Below are positions 1 to 7,754 of a stretch of DNA of 20,312 nucleotides, one piece after another. The translations under genes were made by a program, and so were the position numbers. Within the stretch, counting starts at the first letter, position 1. Each line of letters starts with the position of its first letter. This DNA is from a virus: IMG/VR virus record IMGVR_UViG_3300010883_008773, positions 1-20,312 of that record, one strand, 5' to 3'. The notes under the pieces are model-generated. The model searched no databases, was not told the origin of the DNA, and saw nothing but the letters and a program-made list of their open reading frames with translations.

Positions 1-1580
1 TTAACATTTAACTCATCTTGATAATACACCTCATTGGGTCCTACCTTCATCACAGAAGCGCTATAGAGCCAACTTTTCTGCTTTTCTGTAGTATCATTAT
101 GGAAAAAATGAACATATACATAATTACTAACATAGCCAGCTGGTACATCAAATAGGAAATAGCTATTATGCTGCTTGCTGTCTCCAGCAGAAGTTGAATA
201 AGTGGCACTATTATCTATTAAAGATGATGTTGGAACGCTGGTTTCTCTTACTTCTAGTCTGCAATGCCCATTTTGGGCTTCCGTTGTCATCACATTTGAT
301 TGAACGCTGAAAGTAGTCTTATAGGTTAAGCCTGCCGTTACTGATACGCGAATGGAGCAAGATTTAAAACTATTATTGTCAGTAACATTATAAAGTTCCA
401 ACACACCTGTACCTGGTGGTGAAGCCGATGTTTCTGTAACACTACCCCCTCCTGCACCACCATATGGCCCCTCATTATTTTGGGTTCCATCATAATACGG
501 TACATAATTCATACTTCCATTGAAATTAGGCTCATATGTCCACTCATTTACATCAGCACTTTCATCAAAATCTCCAAACCAGCTGCCCTGTCCGACTATA
601 AGTTCTGGGTTTGCATTAGTAAAGTTTGTGACTTCCAGTCCCCATAACCTCACTACTTCTTTATCTTGTATCTTTGATCCTATAGTTACATAATAAAGAA
701 AGGTAGCATAATCTCCAGTACATGCATTGTGTCCCACTTTTGTATTTGTAGACATATCTGTCAAATTCCCTTCTGGACCCCTACCTTCAGATATATGCGC
801 TCTGGTATTTTCACCTCCAGTGTGACGATGCTGACCACTCGCATACACTTCCCCATCCCAGGGGGGACACTCATTAGAGAAATAGGGAGATAATCTATTA
901 TCATCACCACCAGCATAATCATACAACTCTTGTTTAAAATCGTTTTCCGCTCCAAATATTATCCCATTACTACCATTATTGGCAGGAACCGTCACATTGC
1001 AGGTAGAAACAGTTATAGAGGCGCTCGCGGACCCAAGTCCATTCATTATAACATGAACTGTAGAAGAGTCTGTATCTCCAGTTGTGGCAAACCAGTAGCT
1101 ACCTGACACAGCATTTATTGCTTTACAAAGTCTATCTGCTACATAGTGGTCTGTGACAGCCACCCCGCTATTGTATATATCCACCTCGGTTTCAATTGCC
1201 ACAATGCCAGGAGCAGATGCAGTAGCAGTAGAATTAAACCACCAAATATATTCAGTATTACTTCCTGGTGGGTTCATCATCAAATAACGGCCAGTACTAC
1301 CATCAATATACGGAGATCCGTTTGCATTTTTGGCTACTAGATCAATTTTAACATATTGTTCATTGGTCCGAGTTCCTTTTCTTACATGCACAGCATTGAT
1401 AGTTAACAGTCCAGACACTAGCCTGTCCTTCTTTAATTCCATAGCATATACCTGCTCTTCACCAAAACCCATTCCTGCTCCAGTTCCTGAACATTCTCCG
1501 TTTGAGCAACCCCAACCTACTCCATATCCACCTTCACCATCGTCTTCGCTACCTGTGCTACCTGGTCCACCTCTAGGCAT
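1..1580 (-). CDS. Partial tail fibre / receptor-binding-like structural protein (C-terminus off the left edge)
   Basis: Reading the minus strand from an ATG at 1580 gives an uninterrupted frame of 526 codons plus two bases to the window edge, so the C-terminus is missing. The start is fixed by a strong GGAGG at 1591-1587, just after the TAA of the upstream fibre gene. The first ~40 residues are Gly- and acid-rich with two cysteines (GCSNGEC). The rest is a beta-rich, Asn/Thr/Ser/Gly-rich protein without a membrane segment. Around residues 340-520 it looks like a jelly-roll or carbohydrate-binding module, with a Gly-rich linker near residue 390 before the last visible domain. Its position after the large fibre gene suggests a tail fibre tip, receptor-binding protein or fibre-associated protein. 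I do not recognise a specific family, and the carbohydrate-binding idea is inference. Confidence 0.8.
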   Translation of the reverse strand, partial: MPRGGPGSTGSEDDGEGGYGVGWGCSNGECSGTGAGMGFGEEQVYAMELKKDRLVSGLLTINAVHVRKGTRTNEQYVKIDLVAKNANGSPYIDGSTGRYLMMNPPGSNTEYIWWFNSTATASAPGIVAIETEVDIYNSGVAVTDHYVADRLCKAINAVSGSYWFATTGDTDSSTVHVIMNGLGSASASITVSTCNVTVPANNGSNGIIFGAENDFKQELYDYAGGDDNRLSPYFSNECPPWDGEVYASGQHRHTGGENTRAHISEGRGPEGNLTDMSTNTKVGHNACTGDYATFLYYVTIGSKIQDKEVVRLWGLEVTNFTNANPELIVGQGSWFGDFDESADVNEWTYEPNFNGSMNYVPYYDGTQNNEGPYGGAGGGSVTETSASPPGTGVLELYNVTDNNSFKSCSIRVSVTAGLTYKTTFSVQSNVMTTEAQNGHCRLEVRETSVPTSSLIDNSATYSTSAGDSKQHNSYFLFDVPAGYVSNYVYVHFFHNDTTEKQKSWLYSASVMKVGPNEVYYQDELNV

Positions 1581-1586
1581 TATTAA

Positions 1587-1591
1587 CCTCC
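1587..1591 (-). promoter_or_regulatory. Shine-Dalgarno GGAGG for the gene starting at 1580
   Basis: GGAGG lies six bases before the ATG at 1580-1578 (GGAGGTTAATAATG) and three bases after the TAA of the 1408-aa fibre gene. It is one of the best ribosome sites in the window and decides the start of the edge-spanning gene. It contrasts with the nearly SD-less start of the fibre gene upstream. Confidence 0.85.
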
Positions 1592-1594
1592 ATA

Positions 1595-4500
1595 TTATGT
1601 ATGAACATCTCTATCCTCCCATATACCAACACTATTCCTAGTGTACCAGTTTCCATTTATAAGCTCTTTTCTTGTATCACTCCCTCTGTAAAAATTTGTA
1701 AATCCCAGAAGTGAATAGTTTGCAGTCATATCCCCATCGTATGATTCTGCATCCTCAGGGGTAGATTTTTGTATATCCCAGACATTAGTTGTCCCACAAT
1801 CTATAGTGGTATTTTTCCAAGACAATCCAGACACATTTATCGTATTTATATTATTAGTGGTAGGCATTTCCCCCTCGGCTACAGCGTTAACTCCATTCAC
1901 CTTATACCTAAAACCTTCTGCATTATCACTGGGATAATAGACAGTGGGAGTGACAGAATAAGTGTTTGGATCAAGATCGGATATGGCTGTAGCATTACTA
2001 AAATAAAATGAATCACCTACTTGAACCTTGCTATCTAGCTTAATTTGTCGTATATTTGCTGCCTCTCCAACAGCATTATCATGCCTCAATGTTAATCTTT
2101 TAGAAGTTTTTAACTCCATATCAGAGTCCACACCAGCATAAATATATTCATCAGTCCCATCAGAATTCCATGATATCTTTTTTCCACTCGCGTGATATGT
2201 ATGAGTTGTGGGTGACAAGTTTATGCCTCCTGCCGATCCAAGGGCATATGAACTCTGACCTGTATTAGAAGTGCTGACTGTCATTATGCCCGCGTCTATA
2301 TCCACTTCAGAAGCAGTATGAGCATTACAATCAATATGCAATGCGCGACCTGCTGTATGGGCGGATACTAGTTTTATTTCACCATCTGCTGTTGTTGTTG
2401 TAAGGCTTATATCGTACTTGGCGCTAATACCGACATTGTCTTCTGAACCCATGTTTATGTCCCCAGTTCCAGACAGAATAGTAACAGAAGTCTCAGCTTC
2501 AGAATTTCCAATACCAACAGTAACTTCCTTGGCGCCATACCCCATATAAATAGCTCTTTCACCATCTGTCCCAATATTAATATCCTGGTCAATATCATCT
2601 ACACCTATTCCAATGGTTCCTGCTGATGAGTCTATAGTTATCGCTCCCACGGCATCTACATTGAATACAGTTCCAGCATATAGTGTCATACCACCCGATA
2701 TCGCTTCAAATTTCATAGCAAGATCAGAAGTACCACCAACATTACCGATATAAATTTTCTCCGTTGCAGCACTACCAGGAGTAAAGGCCATATACGTCGA
2801 ACTCGAATTACCAAGAGCCAATCTTCTCCCATCTATTAGCGATGGTGCAATCTTCATTGAACCAGCAGTTACATCTAGCTTCATTGCAGGAGAGCCATCT
2901 CCTTCTCCAGCAGAAACTATTCGCAGTTCTTGTGCGCCTCCTCCAGCAACCGCAATGTCTAAATCTTTTGCACTACCTGTTACTGTCAAGTTTGAATCAA
3001 GAGTGCCATCGATGGAAACGCTGGTCCCATCCATTGTTATTGATCCACCATCAAAATCGAGTGCCAAAGCATTAATATCAACCATTGTTGATGCAGCATT
3101 ACCAACTGTAATCGTCTTTGCTACAGCCTCAACACCAAGACTGATATTATCTGTCCCATCTGTATCAATTATTAAAACTCCCCCTGAATCAATGGTCATA
3201 GTACCAGCGGAAGTAACAGTCATTATATTACCAGCAAGAGCAGTTGTAGTATTATCAGCAGAACCTAATGTTAAATTACCAGTTCCATGCGGATCAATAC
3301 TAACATTACCATTAGTACCTGTGGTCATTGTAAGACCGCCTGAACCAGTAGTTACATTTACAGCTGTTGCCCCTTCGGCATTACCAATATTAATAGTGTC
3401 TGGAAATGCCCCTGTTCCTATAGATATAGTTCTTTCTCCTTGTGTACCTATATTAATTGCTTGGTCAACATCATCAATGCCTATCCCAATAGTTCCAGCA
3501 CTATCAATGGTTATCGACCCACTTGCATCTATATCCAATATACCTGCGTCTAGGTTCACTAGAGAACTAGCGTCAGCATTACAATCAATCCACAGTGCAG
3601 AACCTGCTGTTGTGTGGGCTGATTTTATCTTAATATCTCCATCTTCTCCTGATGTTTCCAGGTCTATACTACCAGTAGTGCTTGTAAAGATCATGTTGTC
3701 ACCAGCATCAATCGTGAGTCCCAAAGCGGCATCAATATTCATACCGCCAGCGCTAGCGTTAAACACCATCGCATTTACACTTGTACCCTGGGAAACGAAA
3801 TTCAGTGTCTGGTCCGCACCTCCTCCAAGAGCTTTAATTTGCAAATCTTGATCTTCGCCTGTGACTACAAATTTTGAAGTAAGAGTACCATTTATATCTA
3901 CTGTAGGGCCAGTTATATTTATAGTTCCATCAGAGTTTAAATCTAATGTGGTTGCCGTTCCAGATATTTTAGTATTATCATCTACCCAGGTAATGAGTTT
4001 ACCTGTAGCCATGTCAATATCGCCTGCGATATCTATATCACCAGATATCTGCAATTCAGGCGTAGTCATATCTACTATGGTTGAGGCAGTAATATTAGTA
4101 GTTGGATAAGTAATAGTCGCTGTAGTACCACTCATGGTTAGGGTTGTTGCATCTACATCAAAGGTAGCTGTAGTTAATTCCACCTCTGTACCAGCATTAA
4201 TGTCTAACAATGCTGTATTCATTTCAGTTTCTGTAGTAGAATCCAGAGTTAATTTGTCCGCATAATTAATGGTTCCAGTGGTTCCATGCATAGTCAGCGT
4301 GGTTGCATCTACATCAAATGTCGCTGTGGTTAGCTCTACCTCTGTACCAGCATTAATGTCTAGCAAGGCCGTGTTCATCTCTGTTTCTGTGGTAGAATCC
4401 AGAGTTAATTTGTCCGCATAATTAATAGTTCCAGTTGTACCATCCATAGTTAAGGTAGTGGCATTAACATCTAAAGTTGCTGCACCTGTAGTGGCTACAA

Positions 4501-5821
4501 TCTGTGTTGTGGGTGCTGTTAATATAGTTGAGGTTGCACTATTTATCGTGGCATCGGTGACATCTACATCTAATGTGGGCGTGCTTATTTCAACTTCTGT
4601 TACCGCATCTATATTTAATGTTCCACTATGGTCAATTTTATTAGTAGTTATAACAGTATTACCTACTGTAAAGTCAGTATCTGCATCGTAGGTCGTGGCG
4701 CTGTGTGCGCCTGTACAGTCTACATCTCCAGCTAATGACAATGTAGCATCTGTAATAACTCCGCTTGTTATAACTGTAGTGCCTACCGTAAAGTCTGTAG
4801 TAGCATCTATTGTTGTACCTTTAATAGTTGTGTGGCTTGAAAGTCCAATAGTAGTCCCATCAATAGCTCCTGCATTACAATCAACAGTTGCAATAGTAGT
4901 CGTTCCAGTAGCAAAATCTTGAGCTGAACTCCAAGTTAAACCACCTGATATAGTTGAAGCAGATATATCTCCACCATCAATGTTTACATTGGTAAGGGCT
5001 TGACTGTTCATATCTTGAGCTGAACTCCAGGTCAATCCTCCAGATATTGTGGCCGCACTTATATCACCAGAATCTATATTAACGTTTGTTAACGCTTGAC
5101 TATTCATATCTTGAGCTGAAGACCAAGTTAAGCCACCAGAAATTGTTGCAGCTGAAATATCACCAGAATCTATATCAACCTTAGTCATATTTTGGTCATT
5201 AAAATCAATGGCACCAGTAGCTTGAAATGCACCTATTTTGGTAGCCGTTAATGTCTGTCCACTAAATGTTAAATCAGCATCGTCAGCTAACAGTCCTGCT
5301 GTCCCTGCAAATGTAACTCGTCCTGAAGTTAAGTCAGAAGCTGTGAATGCTTTAGCAGTAAGTTTATAGTTTCCTATATCAACATGATCTGCTACAGTTA
5401 AACTTGTTATGCCATCAACTGTACCACCATCTATATCAGGGGTATTAAGGTCAGCAGTTGTTATTGTTGGAGAGGTATCCATAACTACCGTAGAGCCAGT
5501 ACCTGTAGTACCACTCACATCTGAAAGCTGGCTTAATATACTAATATGACCACCACTATCACCTGTCGCTCCACCACCATATCCTAGAACCATTACTCCT
5601 GAACTGGCGTTATCGCTAGAAACCTCACTGGTTTGTGCGGATATAGCATCTCCACCTACGCGAAACCAAGAACCAGCATCCTTAACATACATTGCAAGAC
5701 CGCCCTCAATTCTTGCCGCCCACATACTTCCATCTGAACCCTCATTATTACCTGGAGGTCCATTTGTAAATTGTAGTAATTTAGCATCCCTAAAGGCGTG
5801 TCTTCTGGTATCTTGTTTCAT
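1595..5821 (-). CDS. Large repetitive tail fibre / beta-structured structural protein (1408 aa)
   Basis: This is a very long Asp/Thr/Ser/Gly/Ile-rich protein of short strand-turn units (patterns such as LTMDGTTGTI and ITIDSAGTIGIG), typical of trimeric beta-helical phage fibres. The N-terminal ~60 residues, with aromatic WAAR and SWFRVGG patches, probably dock to the tail. Residues ~90-130 carry a GTTGTGSTVVMDTSPTITT segment common in phage fibres. Three 32-residue repeats lie at ~207-302, and 52-residue repeats lie at 457-560 with a partial third. Further similar blocks 292 residues apart fill the middle. The last ~150 residues are less repetitive and may hold a tip or trimerisation domain. 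The ATG at 5821 shares one base with the stop of the upstream gene (TAATG) and has no good SD, so translational coupling is likely. Host-receptor contact is inferred. Confidence 0.85.
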   Translation of the reverse strand: MKQDTRRHAFRDAKLLQFTNGPPGNNEGSDGSMWAARIEGGLAMYVKDAGSWFRVGGDAISAQTSEVSSDNASSGVMVLGYGGGATGDSGGHISILSQLSDVSGTTGTGSTVVMDTSPTITTADLNTPDIDGGTVDGITSLTVADHVDIGNYKLTAKAFTASDLTSGRVTFAGTAGLLADDADLTFSGQTLTATKIGAFQATGAIDFNDQNMTKVDIDSGDISAATISGGLTWSSAQDMNSQALTNVNIDSGDISAATISGGLTWSSAQDMNSQALTNVNIDGGDISASTISGGLTWSSAQDFATGTTTIATVDCNAGAIDGTTIGLSSHTTIKGTTIDATTDFTVGTTVITSGVITDATLSLAGDVDCTGAHSATTYDADTDFTVGNTVITTNKIDHSGTLNIDAVTEVEISTPTLDVDVTDATINSATSTILTAPTTQIVATTGAATLDVNATTLTMDGTTGTINYADKLTLDSTTETEMNTALLDINAGTEVELTTATFDVDATTLTMHGTTGTINYADKLTLDSTTETEMNTALLDINAGTEVELTTATFDVDATTLTMSGTTATITYPTTNITASTIVDMTTPELQISGDIDIAGDIDMATGKLITWVDDNTKISGTATTLDLNSDGTINITGPTVDINGTLTSKFVVTGEDQDLQIKALGGGADQTLNFVSQGTSVNAMVFNASAGGMNIDAALGLTIDAGDNMIFTSTTGSIDLETSGEDGDIKIKSAHTTAGSALWIDCNADASSLVNLDAGILDIDASGSITIDSAGTIGIGIDDVDQAINIGTQGERTISIGTGAFPDTINIGNAEGATAVNVTTGSGGLTMTTGTNGNVSIDPHGTGNLTLGSADNTTTALAGNIMTVTSAGTMTIDSGGVLIIDTDGTDNISLGVEAVAKTITVGNAASTMVDINALALDFDGGSITMDGTSVSIDGTLDSNLTVTGSAKDLDIAVAGGGAQELRIVSAGEGDGSPAMKLDVTAGSMKIAPSLIDGRRLALGNSSSTYMAFTPGSAATEKIYIGNVGGTSDLAMKFEAISGGMTLYAGTVFNVDAVGAITIDSSAGTIGIGVDDIDQDINIGTDGERAIYMGYGAKEVTVGIGNSEAETSVTILSGTGDINMGSEDNVGISAKYDISLTTTTADGEIKLVSAHTAGRALHIDCNAHTASEVDIDAGIMTVSTSNTGQSSYALGSAGGINLSPTTHTYHASGKKISWNSDGTDEYIYAGVDSDMELKTSKRLTLRHDNAVGEAANIRQIKLDSKVQVGDSFYFSNATAISDLDPNTYSVTPTVYYPSDNAEGFRYKVNGVNAVAEGEMPTTNNINTINVSGLSWKNTTIDCGTTNVWDIQKSTPEDAESYDGDMTANYSLLGFTNFYRGSDTRKELINGNWYTRNSVGIWEDRDVHT
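4142..4453 (-). repeat. Two tandem 156-bp (52-aa) repeats in the fibre gene
   Basis: Copies occupy 4453-4298 and 4297-4142 (residues 457-508 and 509-560). The two 52-residue units differ at one amino acid (LTMD versus LTMH), while roughly one base in ten differs, nearly always at synonymous sites. A partial third copy (LTMSGTTATI) begins at 4141 and soon diverges. The phase is exact at 156 bp. Confidence 0.95.
4916..5203 (-). repeat. Three tandem 96-bp (32-aa) repeats in the fibre gene
   Basis: The segment encoding SSAQDMNSQALT/NVNIDSGDISAATISGGLTW recurs with an exact 96-bp period; the shared plus-strand marker 'atcttgagctga' begins at 4916, 5012 and 5108. Protein copies are almost identical and the DNA differs mainly at silent positions. 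Each unit probably forms one layer of the fibre shaft. Confidence 0.93.
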
Positions 5822-7026
5822 TATGTATTCTTTAGATGTTTCATTCTATAAACAACATCAATTCCATAGATTTCAAGGCCAACCTGTGTAGCGCCTGTAG
5901 ACCTAAATATTAGCATACAGGTATATATATCTATCATCGGAAGGCTTGTTGTCAGGCTTACTGTTGTTCTTGAGGAGCTAGTTGTAAGCGCGCCTATTTC
6001 TGTTTTAGTATCTCCACCATCAGTAGATAGATAAACTGTAATATTTTCTCCTTTTTTAAAATCGACTCTAACCTCATATACTGTTGTTCTTCTAGCAGAA
6101 TCCCCAAAATCATAGTTCTTTGTAATAAGCTCAAAGTCACCTGTAGCGTATGTCACATCGGTCGCACTCCAGGTATATAAAAAGGCCGAGGATGTATCTA
6201 CCGTTGCTTGACTTAAATATGCCATTTTTTTATCTCCAGCAATGACTGCATTTGTTACCCTTCCAGGGACAACAAGAGAGTTATTATGATAGCTCCACGC
6301 CCCTGTTGCCAGATCACAAACAAACCCTGCCCCATTCCCAGAATCACCGTGCTTATCTACAACTACTAATTTTTTCACACCAGGAACATAATATAGTGCC
6401 ATATTACCTGAAATGCCAAGTTCTGATAGGGCGGAGGCCCAGGTTGGGACATTAACTTCCGCAGGGGTGCTTATATATGTGTCTATTCTTATCTTTCTGA
6501 AATTATCTTTCTCTGTTAATACTACTATTGAGTCCCCATTATATAAATAACAACCATGTGTATTGGCCCAGGCTATTCCATATTCAGTTTTCACAACTGC
6601 GCATGGATGGCCCACTCCCATGTTTGACCTGGTATCTTCTAAATACTCAGTACCCTGTGCCGTATTAATAATATATAGCGTGTTTGTTTTAAACTGTAAG
6701 ACTCTATCAGCATAAGATGCCAGGGCTATAATTTCTTCCCCATCATCCGTAGACACATCTATCAATCTATTTTCAGCAAATGTATCATAACTACCAACGA
6801 CAGACTTATACATTGTGTCTGGATATGTTACGGTGCTACCATCCTGTTTTACTGCAACCACATTACCTATATATGCAACCTTGTTTATAACTGTGGACGC
6901 TTTCCATCTAACCGCTTTAAGCGCTTGCCCGCTTGAAATAACCCTTCCATTTTGGTATGGAGGTTTTGAATATCCAAACTTTTTGCCCACTGGTGCGGGT
7001 GCTACATAGGCATAACTGGTAGCCAT
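5821..7026 (-). CDS. C-terminal half of nozzle / tail beta-propeller protein (401 aa)
   Basis: The sequence resembles the C-terminal half of phage nozzle (stabilising tail) proteins. Near residue 45 it has AVRWKAS...VAYIGNV, then TMYKSVVGSYDTF, LIDVSTDDGEEIIALASYADRVLQFK, LYIIN...EYLEDT and a GIAWANTHGCYLYNGD block. These are successive blade-like strands known from podovirus tail proteins. The C-terminal ~120 residues form a beta domain. In relatives as I recall them, these motifs sit inside one longer protein whose N-terminal half corresponds to the gene directly upstream (9671-7026). Here a separate ATG at 7026 shares one base with that gene's TAA, and the SD (AAGGAG) lies inside its last codons, so the halves are translated as a coupled pair. 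Location in the virion tail is inferred from family resemblance and order. Confidence 0.75.
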   Translation of the reverse strand: MATSYAYVAPAPVGKKFGYSKPPYQNGRVISSGQALKAVRWKASTVINKVAYIGNVVAVKQDGSTVTYPDTMYKSVVGSYDTFAENRLIDVSTDDGEEIIALASYADRVLQFKTNTLYIINTAQGTEYLEDTRSNMGVGHPCAVVKTEYGIAWANTHGCYLYNGDSIVVLTEKDNFRKIRIDTYISTPAEVNVPTWASALSELGISGNMALYYVPGVKKLVVVDKHGDSGNGAGFVCDLATGAWSYHNNSLVVPGRVTNAVIAGDKKMAYLSQATVDTSSAFLYTWSATDVTYATGDFELITKNYDFGDSARRTTVYEVRVDFKKGENITVYLSTDGGDTKTEIGALTTSSSRTTVSLTTSLPMIDIYTCMLIFRSTGATQVGLEIYGIDVVYRMKHLKNT

Positions 7027-7754
7027 TAATTAATCTCCTTGTAAAAGTACGGAAGTTTATCTAACCCTTTATATCTCCACTTTGCGCACATAAATTCCAT
7101 CTTGTTGCGCCATAGATCCCCATAAATATTAGTACATGATGGGTCGTTGTCAATTAAATTATCTATATCGTAATTTTTTGGATGGGATCTGTCGTAATAA
7201 AAATAGCAGTCAACCTTATCTTCACGATGGTCATATACCTCTTTGCCTGTATAATCCTTCATATAAAGAAATTGTGGACATATATGAGGGTTTACAAGCC
7301 TGCCATCCTTTTCTTGAACATAATACAGGGTTTTGAGTATATCTTCGTATATTTCTAAATCTATGTCTTCTTTTAGAGGAGTTATCTGTATATCATAATA
7401 ATGCGTTACTATTTCGTTCCTTGCGTTACTACCTATAAGGTAATAGTTAAACAATCCAGGGTATTTTATCTTCAGCTCTTTTACAACTTTAGTTGCCCTA
7501 ACATGTCCAGTAGCTTTATTATAATACTGTGATATTTCTTGTCTTGCCAAATAATCCCATATTGGCTTAATAAATGGCTTTATCCAGCCTGCCTTGCGAA
7601 CACGCTCCGCCCATTTTATGCCATATTTTTTATATACCCTTGTAAACAGGTTGTTTGTGTTCATAACATAATGTCTGGCCTTATATGTTTGTTTATTGGA
7701 TAATCCATAAAGCTCTATCGCCACAGGGCAACAGTTCCCACCTGGATTATTCCA
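7026..7754 (-). other. Accessory C-terminal module: CFI-box-like segment plus nucleotidyltransferase-like domain
   Basis: This region, residues ~640-881 of the 881-aa tail protein, sits at the junction between the two nozzle halves. Its first part (C647 C648 P V A I E L Y G, then R667 and LFTRVYKKYGIKWA) follows the spacing of the CFI box, C-x6-YG...R...F-x-x-x-Y-Y, with Pro in place of Phe. The second part fits hG[GS]-x(9-13)-Dh[DE]h of Pol-beta-type nucleotidyltransferases with 11 spacer residues, but the second carboxylate is Gln762. D821 in a hydrophobic strand would be the third metal ligand. Activity is uncertain because of the Gln. Confidence 0.5.

Noticed and set aside
761-955. Minus-strand 64-aa frame near the left edge
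   Set aside because: It lies in another frame inside the open gene 1580-1, which has a strong SD and continuous coding sense.
2955-3851. Long plus-strand open frame (298 aa) opposite the fibre gene
   Set aside because: It is an antisense shadow of the repetitive fibre gene: Val/Ile/Pro/Ser-rich, without an SD or recognisable motif. The minus-strand product is clearly real.
7020-7032. Programmed frameshift joining the 881-aa and 401-aa proteins
   Set aside because: No slippery heptamer is seen, and the junction is a TAATG overlap with an AAGGAG upstream, which fits re-initiation.
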